A stretch of DNA of 64,000 nt from Geodermatophilus obscurus DSM 43160 (GTDB taxonomy: Bacteria > Actinomycetota > Actinomycetes > Mycobacteriales > Geodermatophilaceae): positions 1,922,001-1,986,000 of the forward strand of contig NC_013757.1 in the NCBI RefSeq assembly GCF_000025345.1, written 5' to 3'. Positions 32,560 through 41,676 of the stretch are shown piece by piece. The notes beneath the pieces were generated by a model. The model was not told the DNA's origin, did no database searches, and was given only the letters and a program-made list of their open reading frames with translations. Position 1 is the stretch's first letter. Every line of letters starts with the position of its first letter. Position numbers and translations under genes: made by a program.

Positions 32560-34476
32560 GTGTCGCTCCTGCGATCGCTCCGCACCCCTGACGACCTGAA
32601 GGCGCTCCCGGCCGAACAGCTGCCGAGACTGGCCGCCGAGATCCGGGACGCGCTGGTCACCAGCGTCGCCAGGACCGGCGGGCACCTCGGACCCAACCTC
32701 GGTGCGGTCGAGCTGACCATCGCCCTGCACCGGGTGTTCGCCTCCCCGCGCGAGCCGATCGTCTTCGACACCGGCCACCAGAGCTACGTGCACAAGATGC
32801 TCACCGGCCGGGTGGAGGACTTCACGCGGCTGCGCCAGCGCGACGGCCTCTCCGGGTACCCGAGCCGGGCCGAGAGCGAGCACGACTGGGTGGAGAACAG
32901 CCACGCCTCCACCTCGCTGTCCTACGCCGACGGGCTGGCCAAGGCCTTCGCCGTCCGGGGCGAGCCGCGCCCGGTGGTCGCCGTCATCGGCGACGGCGCG
33001 CTCACCGGCGGCATGGCCTGGGAGGCGCTGAACAACATCGCCGGCGCCCAGGACCGCCCGGTGGTCATCGTCGTCAACGACAACGGCCGGTCCTACTCGC
33101 CGACCATCGGCGGGGTCGCCGACGCGCTGGCCGGCCTGCGGTTGCGCCCGGGCTACGAGCAGGCGCTGCTGCAGGTGCGCCAGTCGCTGCACCGCGCCCC
33201 GGTGGTCGGCTCGGCGCTCTACGACGCGCTGCACGCGATCAAGAAGGGCCTCAAGGACGTCCTCTCGCCGCAGGGCATGTTCGAGGACCTCGGGCTGAAG
33301 TACGTCGGCCCGGTCGACGGCCACGACATCCGGGCGATGGAGTCCGCGCTGCGCCGGGCCCGGTCCTTCGGCGGGCCGGTGATCGTGCACGCGGTCACCA
33401 CCAAGGGCTTCGGCTACCCGCCGGCCGAGACCGACCAGATCGACGCCTGGCACGCCACCGGGGTCTTCGACCCCGACAGCGGGGTGAGCCCGGCCGTCAA
33501 GGGCCGCGACTGGACGACGGCCTTCTCCGACGAGCTGGTGCGCATCGGCGCCGAGCGCTCCGACGTCGTCGCGATCACCGCGGCGATGCTGCACCCGACC
33601 GGCCTGGCCGCCTTCGCCGAGCGCTTCCCGGAGCGCACCTACGACGTGGGCATCGCCGAGCAGCACGCGCTCACGTCGGCCGCGGGCCTGGCGATGGGCG
33701 GGCTGCACCCGGTGGTCGCGGTCTACTCGACCTTCCTCAACCGGGCCTTCGACCAGCTGCTCATGGACGTCGCGCTGCACCGCCAGCCGGTCACCGTCGT
33801 CCTGGATCGGGCCGGGGTGACCGGCAGCGACGGCGCCTCGCACAACGGCATGTGGGACATGTCGATCCTCTCCGTCGTCCCCGGGCTGCGGTTGGCCGCG
33901 CCGCGGGACGAGGCCACGCTGCGGGAGGCGCTGCGCGAGGCGGTCGAGGTGACCGACGGGCCCAGCGTCGTCCGGTTCCCCAAGGGCACCCCGCCGGTCG
34001 ACGTCCCCTCGCTGGAGCGGCGCGGACCGGTGGACGTGCTGCGCCGCGGGGAGCGGCCGGAGGTGCTGCTGGTCGCCGTCGGCTCGATGGTGCCGATGTG
34101 CCTGGCCGCCGCCGAGCGCGCCGCCGACCACGGCATCGAGGTGACCGTCGTCGACCCGCGCTGGGTGCTGCCGGTCTCCGACGAGCTCGTGGCGCTGGCC
34201 GACGGCTTCCGGCTGGTCGTCACCGTCGAGGACGGCGGGCGCGCCGGTGGCGTGGGCACCACGCTGACCCAGGCGCTGCAGGACCGCGGCATCGACGTCC
34301 CGGTGCGGGCTCTCGGCCTGCCGCAGCAGTTCCTCCAGCACGGCAGCGTCGGCCAGGTGCTGGCCGACGCCGGTCTCACCGAGCAGGACGTCGCCCGGCG
34401 CATCGCCGAGTGGACGGCGGTGCTCGCCGAGCGCGCCGAGGGCAGCGTCGCCGAGGCGGTCGAGGAGCGGCCGTGA
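32560..34476 (+). CDS. dxs: 1-deoxy-D-xylulose-5-phosphate synthase
   Basis: 638 residues from GTG 32560, with GGAGAGG 13 bases upstream. Three transketolase-type domains are clear. The thiamine-diphosphate site is [16 protein letters not shown] ending in N-D-N-G, and [11 protein letters not shown] and the catalytic E-Q-H-A in [10 protein letters not shown] are present. The enzyme condenses pyruvate with glyceraldehyde 3-phosphate and makes the first step of the MEP isoprenoid pathway; the product also feeds thiamine and pyridoxal synthesis. The next gene overlaps its stop. Confidence 0.97.
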   Translation: MSLLRSLRTPDDLKALPAEQLPRLAAEIRDALVTSVARTGGHLGPNLGAVELTIALHRVFASPREPIVFDTGHQSYVHKMLTGRVEDFTRLRQRDGLSGYPSRAESEHDWVENSHASTSLSYADGLAKAFAVRGEPRPVVAVIGDGALTGGMAWEALNNIAGAQDRPVVIVVNDNGRSYSPTIGGVADALAGLRLRPGYEQALLQVRQSLHRAPVVGSALYDALHAIKKGLKDVLSPQGMFEDLGLKYVGPVDGHDIRAMESALRRARSFGGPVIVHAVTTKGFGYPPAETDQIDAWHATGVFDPDSGVSPAVKGRDWTTAFSDELVRIGAERSDVVAITAAMLHPTGLAAFAERFPERTYDVGIAEQHALTSAAGLAMGGLHPVVAVYSTFLNRAFDQLLMDVALHRQPVTVVLDRAGVTGSDGASHNGMWDMSILSVVPGLRLAAPRDEATLREALREAVEVTDGPSVVRFPKGTPPVDVPSLERRGPVDVLRRGERPEVLLVAVGSMVPMCLAAAERAADHGIEVTVVDPRWVLPVSDELVALADGFRLVVTVEDGGRAGGVGTTLTQALQDRGIDVPVRALGLPQQFLQHGSVGQVLADAGLTEQDVARRIAEWTAVLAERAEGSVAEAVEERP

Positions 34477-34751
34477 TAGCGGAGATCCAGGTCGCGCCCT
34501 CGCCGGCCGGGACCCCCGAGGACCCGCACGCCCACGTCGAGGCCGCGATCGCGGTCATCCGGGACTCCGGACTCCGCTACGAGGTGAGTGCTCTCGGCAC
34601 GACCCTCGAGGGGGACGACGACGAGGTGTGGGCGACGCTGCGGGCGGCGCACGAGGCGGTGCTCGCGGCCGGCGCCACCAGCGGGATCTCGCACGTCAAG
34701 ATCGCCTCGGTGGGCCGCACCATGGACAGCCTCACCTCCAAGTTCCGGTAG
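34473..34751 (+). CDS. thiamine-binding protein (MTH1187/YkoF-like, DUF77)
   Basis: 92 residues from GTG 34473, overlapping the dxs stop (GTGA). It fits the small ferredoxin-like family with A-E-I-Q-V-x-P at the start, [11 protein letters not shown] and [12 protein letters not shown], which forms tetramers and binds thiamine or its hydroxymethylpyrimidine part. Coupling to dxs, whose product is a thiamine precursor and which itself uses thiamine diphosphate, supports that role. Followed by a 21-bp terminator hairpin. Confidence 0.85.
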   Translation: MIAEIQVAPSPAGTPEDPHAHVEAAIAVIRDSGLRYEVSALGTTLEGDDDEVWATLRAAHEAVLAAGATSGISHVKIASVGRTMDSLTSKFR

Positions 34752-34760
34752 ACCACCTCA

Positions 34761-34806
34761 CGACGAGAGGGCGCCGCACCCCGCTGGGTGCGGCGCCCTC
34801 TCGTCG
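34761..34806 (+). terminator. 21-bp perfect hairpin after the dxs operon
   Basis: Arms 34761-34781 and 34786-34806 are exact reverse complements (CGACGAGAGGGCGCCGCACC start) around CGCT. It closes the plus-strand operon and lies 90 bases from the end of the convergent fadJ. Confidence 0.9.
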
Positions 34807-34896
34807 TCCTGGCCCGCCGTCGCCGGTCCTGGCTCGGCACCGGTGGTGAGCCGGGACCGGCGATGACCACCTCAGCTGATCATCGGGCGGCGGCCC

Positions 34897-36993
34897 TCAG
34901 GCAGGGAGGGAGGCCACGCCCCTCGGCAGGAACCGGGAGCCGGTCACCTTCTCCGAGACCCCGGCGCGGTCGAGGTACGCCGAGATGCCGCCCAGCCAGA
35001 ACGGCCAGCCGGCGCCGAGGATCATGCACAGGTCGATGTCCTGCACCGCCTGGACGACGCCCTCGTCGAGCATCAGCCGGATCTCCTGCGCCAGCGCCTC
35101 GACGGCCCGCTCGCACACCTGCTGCGCGGTGAGCGGGGCGGGGTGCGTGGGCGTGCCATAGCCGATGCCCTCAAGCTCGGGGTCGACGACACCCGGCTCG
35201 CTGTACACCGACGACTTGCCGAGCTCGACCATCCGGCGCAGCCCCGCACCGACGGCGAACCGGTCCGGGAAGGCCTCGTGCATCCGCTCGGCCACGTGCA
35301 GCGCCACCGGCGGCCCGACCAGCGTGAGCAGCTCGAACGGCGTCATCGGCAGGCCCAGCGGGTCCAGCGCCCGGTCGGCCACGGCGACCGGCGTCCCCTG
35401 CTCCACGGACGCGGTGACCTCGCCCAGGAATCGGGTCAGCAGCCGGTTGACCACGAACGCGGGGGCGTCGGCGACCAGGACGCACGACTTCTTCAGCCCC
35501 TTGCCGACGGCGAACGCGGTGGCCAGCGTGGCGTCGTCGGTCCGCTCGGCGCGCACCACCTCCAGCAGCGGCAGGACCGCCACCGGGTTGAAGAAGTGCA
35601 GGCCGACGACGCGCTCGGGGTGCTCGAGCTTCGAGGCCATCCCCGACACCGACAGCGCCGAGGTGTTGGTGGCCAGCACGCACTCGGCGGAGACGGCGGC
35701 CTCCACCTCGGCGAGCACCTGCTGCTTGACCGACATCTCCTCGAACACCGCCTCGATGACGAGGTCGGCGTCGGCGAAGGCCGCCTTGTCGAGGGCGCCG
35801 GTGACCAGGCCCCTGAGCCGGTTCAGCCTGTCGCTCGACAGCCGGCCGCGGGCGGCCAGCTCCTCCAGCTGCGTGTGGACGTAGCCGACGCCCTTGTCGA
35901 CGCGCGCCTGGTCGATGTCGGTGAGGACGACGGGCACCTCGAGCCGGCGGACGAACAGCAGCGCCAGCTGCGAGGCCATCAGACCCGCACCGACGACGCC
36001 GACCTTGGTGACCTTCCGCGCCAGGCCCTTGTCCGGCGCGCCGGCCGGTCGCTTGGCCCGCTTGTTGACCAGGTCGAACGAGTACAGGCTCGCCCGCAGC
36101 TCGTCGCTCATCAGCAGGTCGGCGAGCGCCTGGTCCTCGGCCGCGGTGCCGGTGGTGAACGCCTCCCCGTCCACGCCGTTGCGGGCCAGGTCCAGCAGCT
36201 CCACGGTGCGCAGCGCGCCGGGGGAGGCGTTGCGGGTTCGGCCGGCGACGATCGCCCGCGCTCGGGCGATGGCGTCGTCCCACCCCGAGCGGTCGACCTC
36301 GGGCCGCGAGACGGTGACGTCGCCGGTGAGGACGCCCACGGCCCACTCCAGCGAGCGCTCGAGGAAGTCGGCCGGCTCGAACAGCACGTCGGCGATGCCC
36401 AGCTGCGCGGCCTTCGGGCCCGGCGTCACCTTGTTCTGCGCCAGGGCGTTCTCGACGATCACGGTGACCGCCGGGTCGATGCCGATCAGGTTCGGCAGCA
36501 GCTGCGTGCCGCCCCAACCGGGCACCAGGCCGAGGAAGGCCTCGGGGAAGGCGACGACGGCGGTCGTGGCGATGGTCCGGTGGTGGCAGTGCAGCGCCAG
36601 CTCCAGGCCGCCGCCGAGCGCCGCACCGTTGACGAAGGCGAAGGTCGGGATCGTCGAGTCCTTCAACCGGCGGAACACCCGGTGACCGGTCTCGGCGATC
36701 TCCCGGGCGTCGTCGGCCGAGGTGATGGACGGGACGCCGGACAGGTCGGCGCCGACGGCGAAGACGAACGGCTTGCCGGTGACCGCGATCGCGGCCGGGG
36801 CGGGGGTGTGGGCGGCGATCTCGTCGAGCGCTACGTCCAGCGACGCCAGCCCGCCGGGGCCGAAGGTGGACGGCCGGGTGTGGTCGTTCCCGTTGTCCAG
36901 GGTGAGCAGGGCGATCTCGCCGGCCAGCCCTGGCACCCGCAGGTACCGGACCCTGGCGGCGGTGACGACCTCGTTGTCGAAGACGGCGGTCAC
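34897..36993 (-). CDS. fadJ: multifunctional enoyl-CoA hydratase / 3-hydroxyacyl-CoA dehydrogenase
   Basis: 698 residues from GTG 36993, overlapping the thiolase stop (GTGA). Residues 1-290 form a crotonase fold with G-G-G-L-E-L-A-L (Glu131) and Glu151, matching the two catalytic glutamates of FadB. Residues about 328-510 are the NAD-binding domain (V-G-V-V-G-A-G-L-M-A, 331-340) with E-A-V-F-E and G-L-H-F-F-N-P; the rest is the C-terminal dehydrogenase domain. It hydrates trans-enoyl-CoA and oxidises the 3-hydroxyacyl-CoA in beta-oxidation, working with the thiolase upstream. The same chemistry is needed in lower phenylacetate degradation. Confidence 0.95.
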   Translation of the reverse strand: MTAVFDNEVVTAARVRYLRVPGLAGEIALLTLDNGNDHTRPSTFGPGGLASLDVALDEIAAHTPAPAAIAVTGKPFVFAVGADLSGVPSITSADDAREIAETGHRVFRRLKDSTIPTFAFVNGAALGGGLELALHCHHRTIATTAVVAFPEAFLGLVPGWGGTQLLPNLIGIDPAVTVIVENALAQNKVTPGPKAAQLGIADVLFEPADFLERSLEWAVGVLTGDVTVSRPEVDRSGWDDAIARARAIVAGRTRNASPGALRTVELLDLARNGVDGEAFTTGTAAEDQALADLLMSDELRASLYSFDLVNKRAKRPAGAPDKGLARKVTKVGVVGAGLMASQLALLFVRRLEVPVVLTDIDQARVDKGVGYVHTQLEELAARGRLSSDRLNRLRGLVTGALDKAAFADADLVIEAVFEEMSVKQQVLAEVEAAVSAECVLATNTSALSVSGMASKLEHPERVVGLHFFNPVAVLPLLEVVRAERTDDATLATAFAVGKGLKKSCVLVADAPAFVVNRLLTRFLGEVTASVEQGTPVAVADRALDPLGLPMTPFELLTLVGPPVALHVAERMHEAFPDRFAVGAGLRRMVELGKSSVYSEPGVVDPELEGIGYGTPTHPAPLTAQQVCERAVEALAQEIRLMLDEGVVQAVQDIDLCMILGAGWPFWLGGISAYLDRAGVSEKVTGSRFLPRGVASLPA

Positions 36994-38213
36994 TTGCCGG
37001 ACCCCTCCCAGTTCGGGTTCTCCCAGATCACGGTGGCGCCCATGCCCAGGCCCACGCACATGGCGGTCAGGCCGTAGCGGACGTCCGGCCGCTCGGCGAA
37101 CTGGCGGGACAGCTGGGTCATCAGCCGGACGCCGGAGGAGGCCAGCGGGTGGCCGACGGCGATGGCGCCGCCCCACGGGTTGACCCGCTCGTCGTCGTCG
37201 GCGATGCCGAAGTGGTCGAGGAAGGCCAGCACCTGGACGGCGAAGGCCTCGTTGAGCTCGAACAGGCCGATGTCCTCGATGGTCAGGCCGGTGCGGGCCA
37301 GCGCGCGCTCGGTCGACGGCACCGGGCCGACGCCCATGACCTCGGGCTCGACGCCGACGAAGCCGTAGCCGACCAGCCGCATGCCGACGTCCAGCCCCAG
37401 CTCGAGCGCGACCTCCTCGGCGGCCAGCAGGCAGCCGGTGGCGCCGTCGTTGAGGCCCGCGGCGTTGCCCGCGGTCACGTGTCCGTGCGGGCGGAACGGG
37501 GTCTTGAGCGTCGCCAGCCCCTCGAGGGTGGTGTTCGGCCGCGGCGGCTCGTCGACGGTGGCCAGCCCCCAGCCCCGCTCGGCGCTGCGCGTGGACACGG
37601 TCACCAGCTCCGGGCCGATCTGCCCGTTGGCGACGGCCTTGGCGTACTTCTGCTGGCTGGCCAGCGCGAAGGCGTCGGCCCGCTCCTTGGTCAGGTGCGG
37701 GAAGCGGTCGTGCAGGTTCTCGGCGGTGGAGCCCATGACCAGCGCGGAGCCGTCGACCAGCCTCTCGCTGAAGAACCGGGGATTCGGGTCGGCGCCCTCG
37801 CCCATCGGGTGGCGGCCCATGTGCTCGACCCCGCCGGCGATGGCGACGTCGTAGGCGCCGAAGGCGATGCCCGACGCGGTGGTGGTCACCGCGGTCATCG
37901 CGCCGGCGCACATCCGGTCGATCGCGTAGCCGGGCACCGACTTCGGCAGCCCGGCCAGCAGCGCGGCGGTGCGGCCGATGGTCAGGCCCTGGTCGCCGAC
38001 CTGCGTGGTGGCCGCGATGGCGACCTCGTCGACGCGGTCGGCCGGCAGCGCCGGGTTGCGGCGCAGCAGCTCGCGGATCACGCGCACGACCAGGTCGTCG
38101 GCGCGGGTCTCGGCGTAGACGCCCTTCGGGCCGGCCTTGCCGAAGGGGGTGCGGACGCCGTCGACGAAGACGACCTCGCGCAGCGAGCGTGGCCGCCGCT
38201 CTCCAGATGACAC
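36990..38213 (-). CDS. fadA: acetyl-CoA C-acyltransferase (3-ketoacyl-CoA thiolase)
   Basis: 407 residues from GTG 38213, behind an ideal GGAGGTCCT; the longer frame to 38291 is rejected. Catalytic features: nucleophile Cys102 in D-R-M-C-A-G-A-M-T, N-E-A-F-A-V-Q, G-H-P-L-A-S-S-G and the second Cys in A-M-C-V-G-L-G-M-G. It releases acetyl-CoA from 3-ketoacyl-CoA. It forms a two-gene operon with fadJ, the classical FadAB pair. Two palindromes (38234-38247 and 38265-38280) lie upstream and suggest repressor control, perhaps by a TetR-type fatty-acid regulator. Confidence 0.95.
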   Translation of the reverse strand: MSSGERRPRSLREVVFVDGVRTPFGKAGPKGVYAETRADDLVVRVIRELLRRNPALPADRVDEVAIAATTQVGDQGLTIGRTAALLAGLPKSVPGYAIDRMCAGAMTAVTTTASGIAFGAYDVAIAGGVEHMGRHPMGEGADPNPRFFSERLVDGSALVMGSTAENLHDRFPHLTKERADAFALASQQKYAKAVANGQIGPELVTVSTRSAERGWGLATVDEPPRPNTTLEGLATLKTPFRPHGHVTAGNAAGLNDGATGCLLAAEEVALELGLDVGMRLVGYGFVGVEPEVMGVGPVPSTERALARTGLTIEDIGLFELNEAFAVQVLAFLDHFGIADDDERVNPWGGAIAVGHPLASSGVRLMTQLSRQFAERPDVRYGLTAMCVGLGMGATVIWENPNWEGSGK

Positions 38214-38233
38214 AGGACCTCCGCAGCAGTTCG

Positions 38234-38247
38234 GTACCGGCCGGTAC
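38234..38247. promoter_or_regulatory. 14-bp palindrome upstream of the thiolase
   Basis: GTACCGGCCGGTAC, a perfect palindrome between the putative promoter and the start codon. Confidence 0.4.
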
Positions 38248-38264
38248 GGCGCGGCACCGATGAA

Positions 38265-38280
38265 GTTACCGGTCGGTAAC
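38265..38280. promoter_or_regulatory. TetR-type operator upstream of the thiolase/fadJ operon
   Basis: GTTACCG-GT-CGGTAAC with seven-base perfect arms, about 52 bases before the start codon. On the minus strand TAACTT at its edge could serve as the -10, so a bound repressor would block the promoter. Confidence 0.55.
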
Positions 38281-38329
38281 CCGCCGACCAAGCGGCCACG
38301 TCACTCGGCGGGGGCAGCTCCCGGACGGC

Positions 38330-38515
38330 CACCTCGGCGAGCTCGCCGAGGTGGCCCCGTGCCGGGCAGGCACCGTCCAGAGGCTCACCGCGAGCTTGCG
38401 AGCGGGGAGGAGGACGGGGTCCTCCTCCGAAGGGTGGGGAGGACGGGTGGCCCCCTGCAGGGTCCCGCTGCGAGCCTGCGAGTGGCGGGGGGCAGGGGGT
38501 CCTTCGTCAGGCGCG
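38330..38515. repeat. intergenic hairpin repeat, copy B (core 38373-38428)
   Basis: The core begins CACCGTCCAGAGGCTCACCG and ends GGAGGACGGGGTCCTCC, nearly the same as copies at 22.6 and 43.3 kb. A second partial unit follows (CTGCAGGGTCCCGCTGCGAG ... GGGGGTCCTTCGTCA). The left flank CACCTCGGCGAGC/GCTCGCCGAGGTG is a further perfect hairpin. Confidence 0.8.
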
Positions 38516-39763
38516 GTCGAGCGCGTCGGTGAGCAGGTCGCGGGTGAGCTCGACCTGCCACTCGCGGGCGCCGCCGGCCCGCAGCGTGGCGGCCACGGTC
38601 TCGGCGTCCCGGGGCTCGGGCGGGGTCCACATCAGCCGGCGGACGAGGTCGGGGGAGAGCAGGTTCTCGACCGGCAGGGAGTGCGTCGCGGCCAGCTCGG
38701 CCAGCCCGGCGCGGGCGGCCTGCAGCCGGGTGGCGGCGGCCGGGTCGCGGTCGGCCCAGCGGTTCACCGGCGGCGGGCCGTCACCGGGCCGGCTGTGCAG
38801 GGGCAGCTCGGACTCCGGCAGCTCCCGGCCGCGGGTCAGCGCCCCGAACCAGGTGCCGACCAGCTTGCGGTTGGCCCGGCCCCGGAAGACCGGCAGCTCC
38901 AGCAGCGCGGCCTCGGTGCGCGGGTCGGCCTGCACCGCGGAGACCATCGCCGCGTCGGGCAGCACCCGCCCGGGGGCGATGTCACGGCGCCGGGCCAGCT
39001 CGTCGCGGGCCTGCCACAGCGAGCGCAGCATGCCGAGCTGCCGGCGGCTGCGCAGCCCGTGCACCCCCGACGTCCGCCGCCAGGGGTCGGCCCTGGGCGC
39101 CGGCGGTCCGGCGGCGAGGATCGCGGCGAACTCCTGCCGCGCCCACTCGGTCTTGCCCTGCTCCTCGAGGACGGCGGCCAGCGCGTCGCGCAGGTCGACG
39201 AGCACCTCGACGTCCAGCGCGGCATAGACCAGCCACTCCTCGGGCAGCGGCCGGGTGCTCCAGTCGGCGGCCGAGTGCCCCTTCTCCAGGCGGTAGCCCA
39301 GCAGCGACTCGACGACGGCGCCCAGTCCCACCCTCGGCAGCCCCGCCAGCCGGGCGGCGAGCTCGGTGTCGAACAACCTCGCCGGCACCAGCCCCACCTC
39401 GGCCAGCGACGGCAGGTCCTGGCTCGCCGCGTGCAGCACCCACTCGGCGTCGACGATCGCCGACTGCACGACCGACAGGTCCGGCAGCGGGATCGGGTCG
39501 ATGAGCCCGGTGCCGGTGCCGACGCGGCGCAGCTGCACGAGATAGGCCCGCTGGCCGTAGCGGTAACCGGAGGCGCGTTCGGCGTCGACGGCGACCGGGC
39601 CGCTGCCGGCCGCCAGCGCCTCGGCGTACTCGACCAGGGCGGTGGAGGTCTCGATGACCGGGGGCAGCCCGTCGCGCGGGGCGAGCAGGGGGACCGCCGG
39701 GGGAGCGGTCGGCTCGTCGTCCGGCGCAGGGGCGGGCTGGGCAGGGATGGGCTGGGTGCTCAG
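38507..39763 (-). CDS. rnd: ribonuclease D
   Basis: 418 residues if translation begins at CTG 39763, read L-S-T-Q-P-I-P-A-Q-P. No ATG or GTG in this frame lies upstream of the exonuclease domain, and a GAAGGTGG stretch stands about eight bases before the CTG. The DEDD exonuclease set is present: Asp60-x-Glu62 (V-D-A-E), Asp in A-A-S-Q-D-L, and Tyr/Asp in Y-A-A-L-D-V-E-V-L. An HRDC domain follows (R-D-E-L-A-R-R-R-D-I-A-P-G-R-V). It trims 3' ends of structured RNAs such as tRNA. A GTG at 39538 would remove the first Asp-x-Glu motif and cannot be right. Confidence 0.9.
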   Translation of the reverse strand: MSTQPIPAQPAPAPDDEPTAPPAVPLLAPRDGLPPVIETSTALVEYAEALAAGSGPVAVDAERASGYRYGQRAYLVQLRRVGTGTGLIDPIPLPDLSVVQSAIVDAEWVLHAASQDLPSLAEVGLVPARLFDTELAARLAGLPRVGLGAVVESLLGYRLEKGHSAADWSTRPLPEEWLVYAALDVEVLVDLRDALAAVLEEQGKTEWARQEFAAILAAGPPAPRADPWRRTSGVHGLRSRRQLGMLRSLWQARDELARRRDIAPGRVLPDAAMVSAVQADPRTEAALLELPVFRGRANRKLVGTWFGALTRGRELPESELPLHSRPGDGPPPVNRWADRDPAAATRLQAARAGLAELAATHSLPVENLLSPDLVRRLMWTPPEPRDAETVAATLRAGGAREWQVELTRDLLTDALDRA

Positions 39764-39887
39764 GGCTGGTCCACCTTCTCGCCCGTCTCGACAGCGTGGT
39801 CAGCGCGCGGTTCCACGGCAGGGCCGCAGCAGGCCCCGGGGACGGGGCGCCGGCGCGGGGGCGACAGGCACCCCCGGGTCTCCGATG

Positions 39888-40517
39888 TTAGAGAGTGCCG
39901 TCCTCCTGCGGCCCGGAGGGACCCAGCAGCCGGACGCCGGGCGGCGGCAGCCCGGCCGCGCTGCCCAGCACGTCCAGCCACGCGATGAGGTGCCGGTCGA
40001 GGTGGCTGTCCTCGGCCGTCCAGGAGGCGCGGATCTCGACGTCGACCGAGTGCTCGGGGCCGGCGAGCTCGCCGAACCGGGTCGAGGCGGTGCGGGTGAC
40101 GGTGCCGCCGAGCGCGTGCGACGTGGCGCCGCACTCCTCGAGGGCGTCGGTCAGCCAGCTCCAGGCGACCTCGGAGAACATCGCGTCGTCGACCATGTGC
40201 TCGTCGGTGGTGGCCGACAGGTAGCCGACGCAGCGGGTGGTGCCGGCCCAGGACTCGTGGCCGGCCGGGTCGTGCAGCACGATGAACCGCCCGTTGGCGA
40301 CCTCGACGTCCTCGTCGCCGTCCGGCTCGGTGACCAGCGCACCGACCGCGTACGCGTGGGGCGCCAGCCGCTGCGGGGCGGGGATGGCCTCCAGGACGAT
40401 CTCGGGACGGGCGGTCACGCCGGCCAGCGCCTCCAGGGCAGCGCGGAACTCCTCCGGCGGCTCGCCGCCGGGTCGGTCCGCGCCGTGGCCGGTCCCGGCC
40501 AGGCTGGAAGGCTCCAC
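39888..40517 (-). CDS. DUF3000 protein
   Basis: 209 residues from GTG 40517, six bases after TACCCT (leaderless). One domain covers nearly the whole length, with P-E-E-F-R-A-A-L-E-A-L near residue 20, P-Q-R-L-A-P-H-A-Y-A, D-E-H-M-V-D-D-A-M-F-S-E-V-A-W-S-W-L and E-I-R-A-S-W. These are typical of a family conserved in actinobacteria between RNase D and hemE. No catalytic residues can be named; function unknown. Divergent from hemE with 91 bases between the starts. Confidence 0.88.
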   Translation of the reverse strand: MEPSSLAGTGHGADRPGGEPPEEFRAALEALAGVTARPEIVLEAIPAPQRLAPHAYAVGALVTEPDGDEDVEVANGRFIVLHDPAGHESWAGTTRCVGYLSATTDEHMVDDAMFSEVAWSWLTDALEECGATSHALGGTVTRTASTRFGELAGPEHSVDVEIRASWTAEDSHLDRHLIAWLDVLGSAAGLPPPGVRLLGPSGPQEDGTL

Positions 40518-40523
40518 GTTCGC

Positions 40524-40529
40524 AGGGTA
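40524..40529 (-). promoter_or_regulatory. -10 element of the DUF3000 gene (leaderless)
   Basis: TACCCT on the minus strand, six bases before the GTG start. Confidence 0.5.
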
Positions 40530-40608
40530 GGTCGCCCGACCGCCCCGTGCCGCCGACGCGCCGCACGGGTTCTGGGAGGCCACACCGTTTCTGGGAGGAT
40601 GGGACGTC

Positions 40609-41676
40609 GTGACCGCCGTTGCCGATGCCGCGCCGACGCCCGCGCCCTCTCCCGCCGACTCGGACCTGGTCCGGGCCGCCCGCGGCCTGCCGGTGCGGCG
40701 CACACCGGTGTGGTTCATGCGCCAGGCCGGCCGCTCGCTGCCGGAGTACCGGGCGCTGCGCGCGGGCACCCGGATGCTGGACGCCTGCCAGGACCCCGAC
40801 CTGGTCACCGAGATCACCCTGCAGCCGGTGCGCCGGCACGGGGTGGACGCCGCGATCCTCTTCTCCGACATCGTGCTGCCGCTGGTGGTGGCCGGCGTCG
40901 ACATCGACATCAAGCCCGGGGTCGGGCCGGTCATCGCCTCGCCGGTGCGCAGCGTCGCCGACGTCGACGCGCTGCCGCCGCTGGAGCCCGACCGGCTGGC
41001 CTTCCTCGCCACGGCCGTGCGCCGGCTGGTCGCCGAGCTCGGGCCCACGCCGCTGATCGGCTTCGCCGGCGCGCCGTTCACCCTCGCCACCTACCTGATC
41101 GAGGGCGGGCCCTCCAAGGAGCACGCCCGCACCAAGGCCTTCATGTACGCCGAGCCGGAGGCCTGGGGCCGGCTGCTGGACCGGCTCGCGGTCTCCGCGG
41201 CCACGTTCCTCACCACCCAGGTCGACGCCGGGGCCTCGGCGGTGCAGCTGTTCGACTCCTGGGCCGGGGTCCTCTCGGCGGCCGACTACGCCGAGCGGGT
41301 GCTGCCGCACTCCCGCGCCGTCCTCGACGCCCTGGGCGACCGCGACGTGCCGAAGGTCCACTTCGGCGTCGGCACGGGGGAGCTGCTGCCGCTGATCGGG
41401 GACGCCGGAGCCGACGTCGTGGGCGTCGACTGGCGGGTGCCTCTGGACGAGGCCGCCCGCCGGGTCGGTCCGGGGCGCTCGCTGCAGGGCAACCTCGACC
41501 CCGCCGTCCTGCTGGCCGACCGCGCCACCGTCGACCGCGAGGTGCGCCGGGTGGTGGCGCAGGGGCGGGCCGCGCGCGGGCACGTGTTCAACCTCGGCCA
41601 CGGTGTGCTCCCCGACACCGATCCCGGCGTGCTGACCTCCGTCGTCGACCTGGTGCACGAGCTGACGAGCCGATGA
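40609..41676 (+). CDS. hemE: uroporphyrinogen decarboxylase
   Basis: 355 residues from GTG 40609, ten bases after GGAGG. The active-site motif R-Q-A-G-R (residues 38-42) in [14 protein letters not shown] is intact, as are F-S-D-I-V and F-A-G-A-P-F-T. The enzyme removes four carboxyl groups from uroporphyrinogen III to give coproporphyrinogen III, at the branch to haem. The stop overlaps the ATG of cgoX, so both are translated together. Confidence 0.97.
   Translation: MTAVADAAPTPAPSPADSDLVRAARGLPVRRTPVWFMRQAGRSLPEYRALRAGTRMLDACQDPDLVTEITLQPVRRHGVDAAILFSDIVLPLVVAGVDIDIKPGVGPVIASPVRSVADVDALPPLEPDRLAFLATAVRRLVAELGPTPLIGFAGAPFTLATYLIEGGPSKEHARTKAFMYAEPEAWGRLLDRLAVSAATFLTTQVDAGASAVQLFDSWAGVLSAADYAERVLPHSRAVLDALGDRDVPKVHFGVGTGELLPLIGDAGADVVGVDWRVPLDEAARRVGPGRSLQGNLDPAVLLADRATVDREVRRVVAQGRAARGHVFNLGHGVLPDTDPGVLTSVVDLVHELTSR

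Noticed and set aside
32341..34341. Long minus-strand frame opposite dxs
   Set aside because: Shadow of dxs; composition and lack of motifs as for the other antisense frames.
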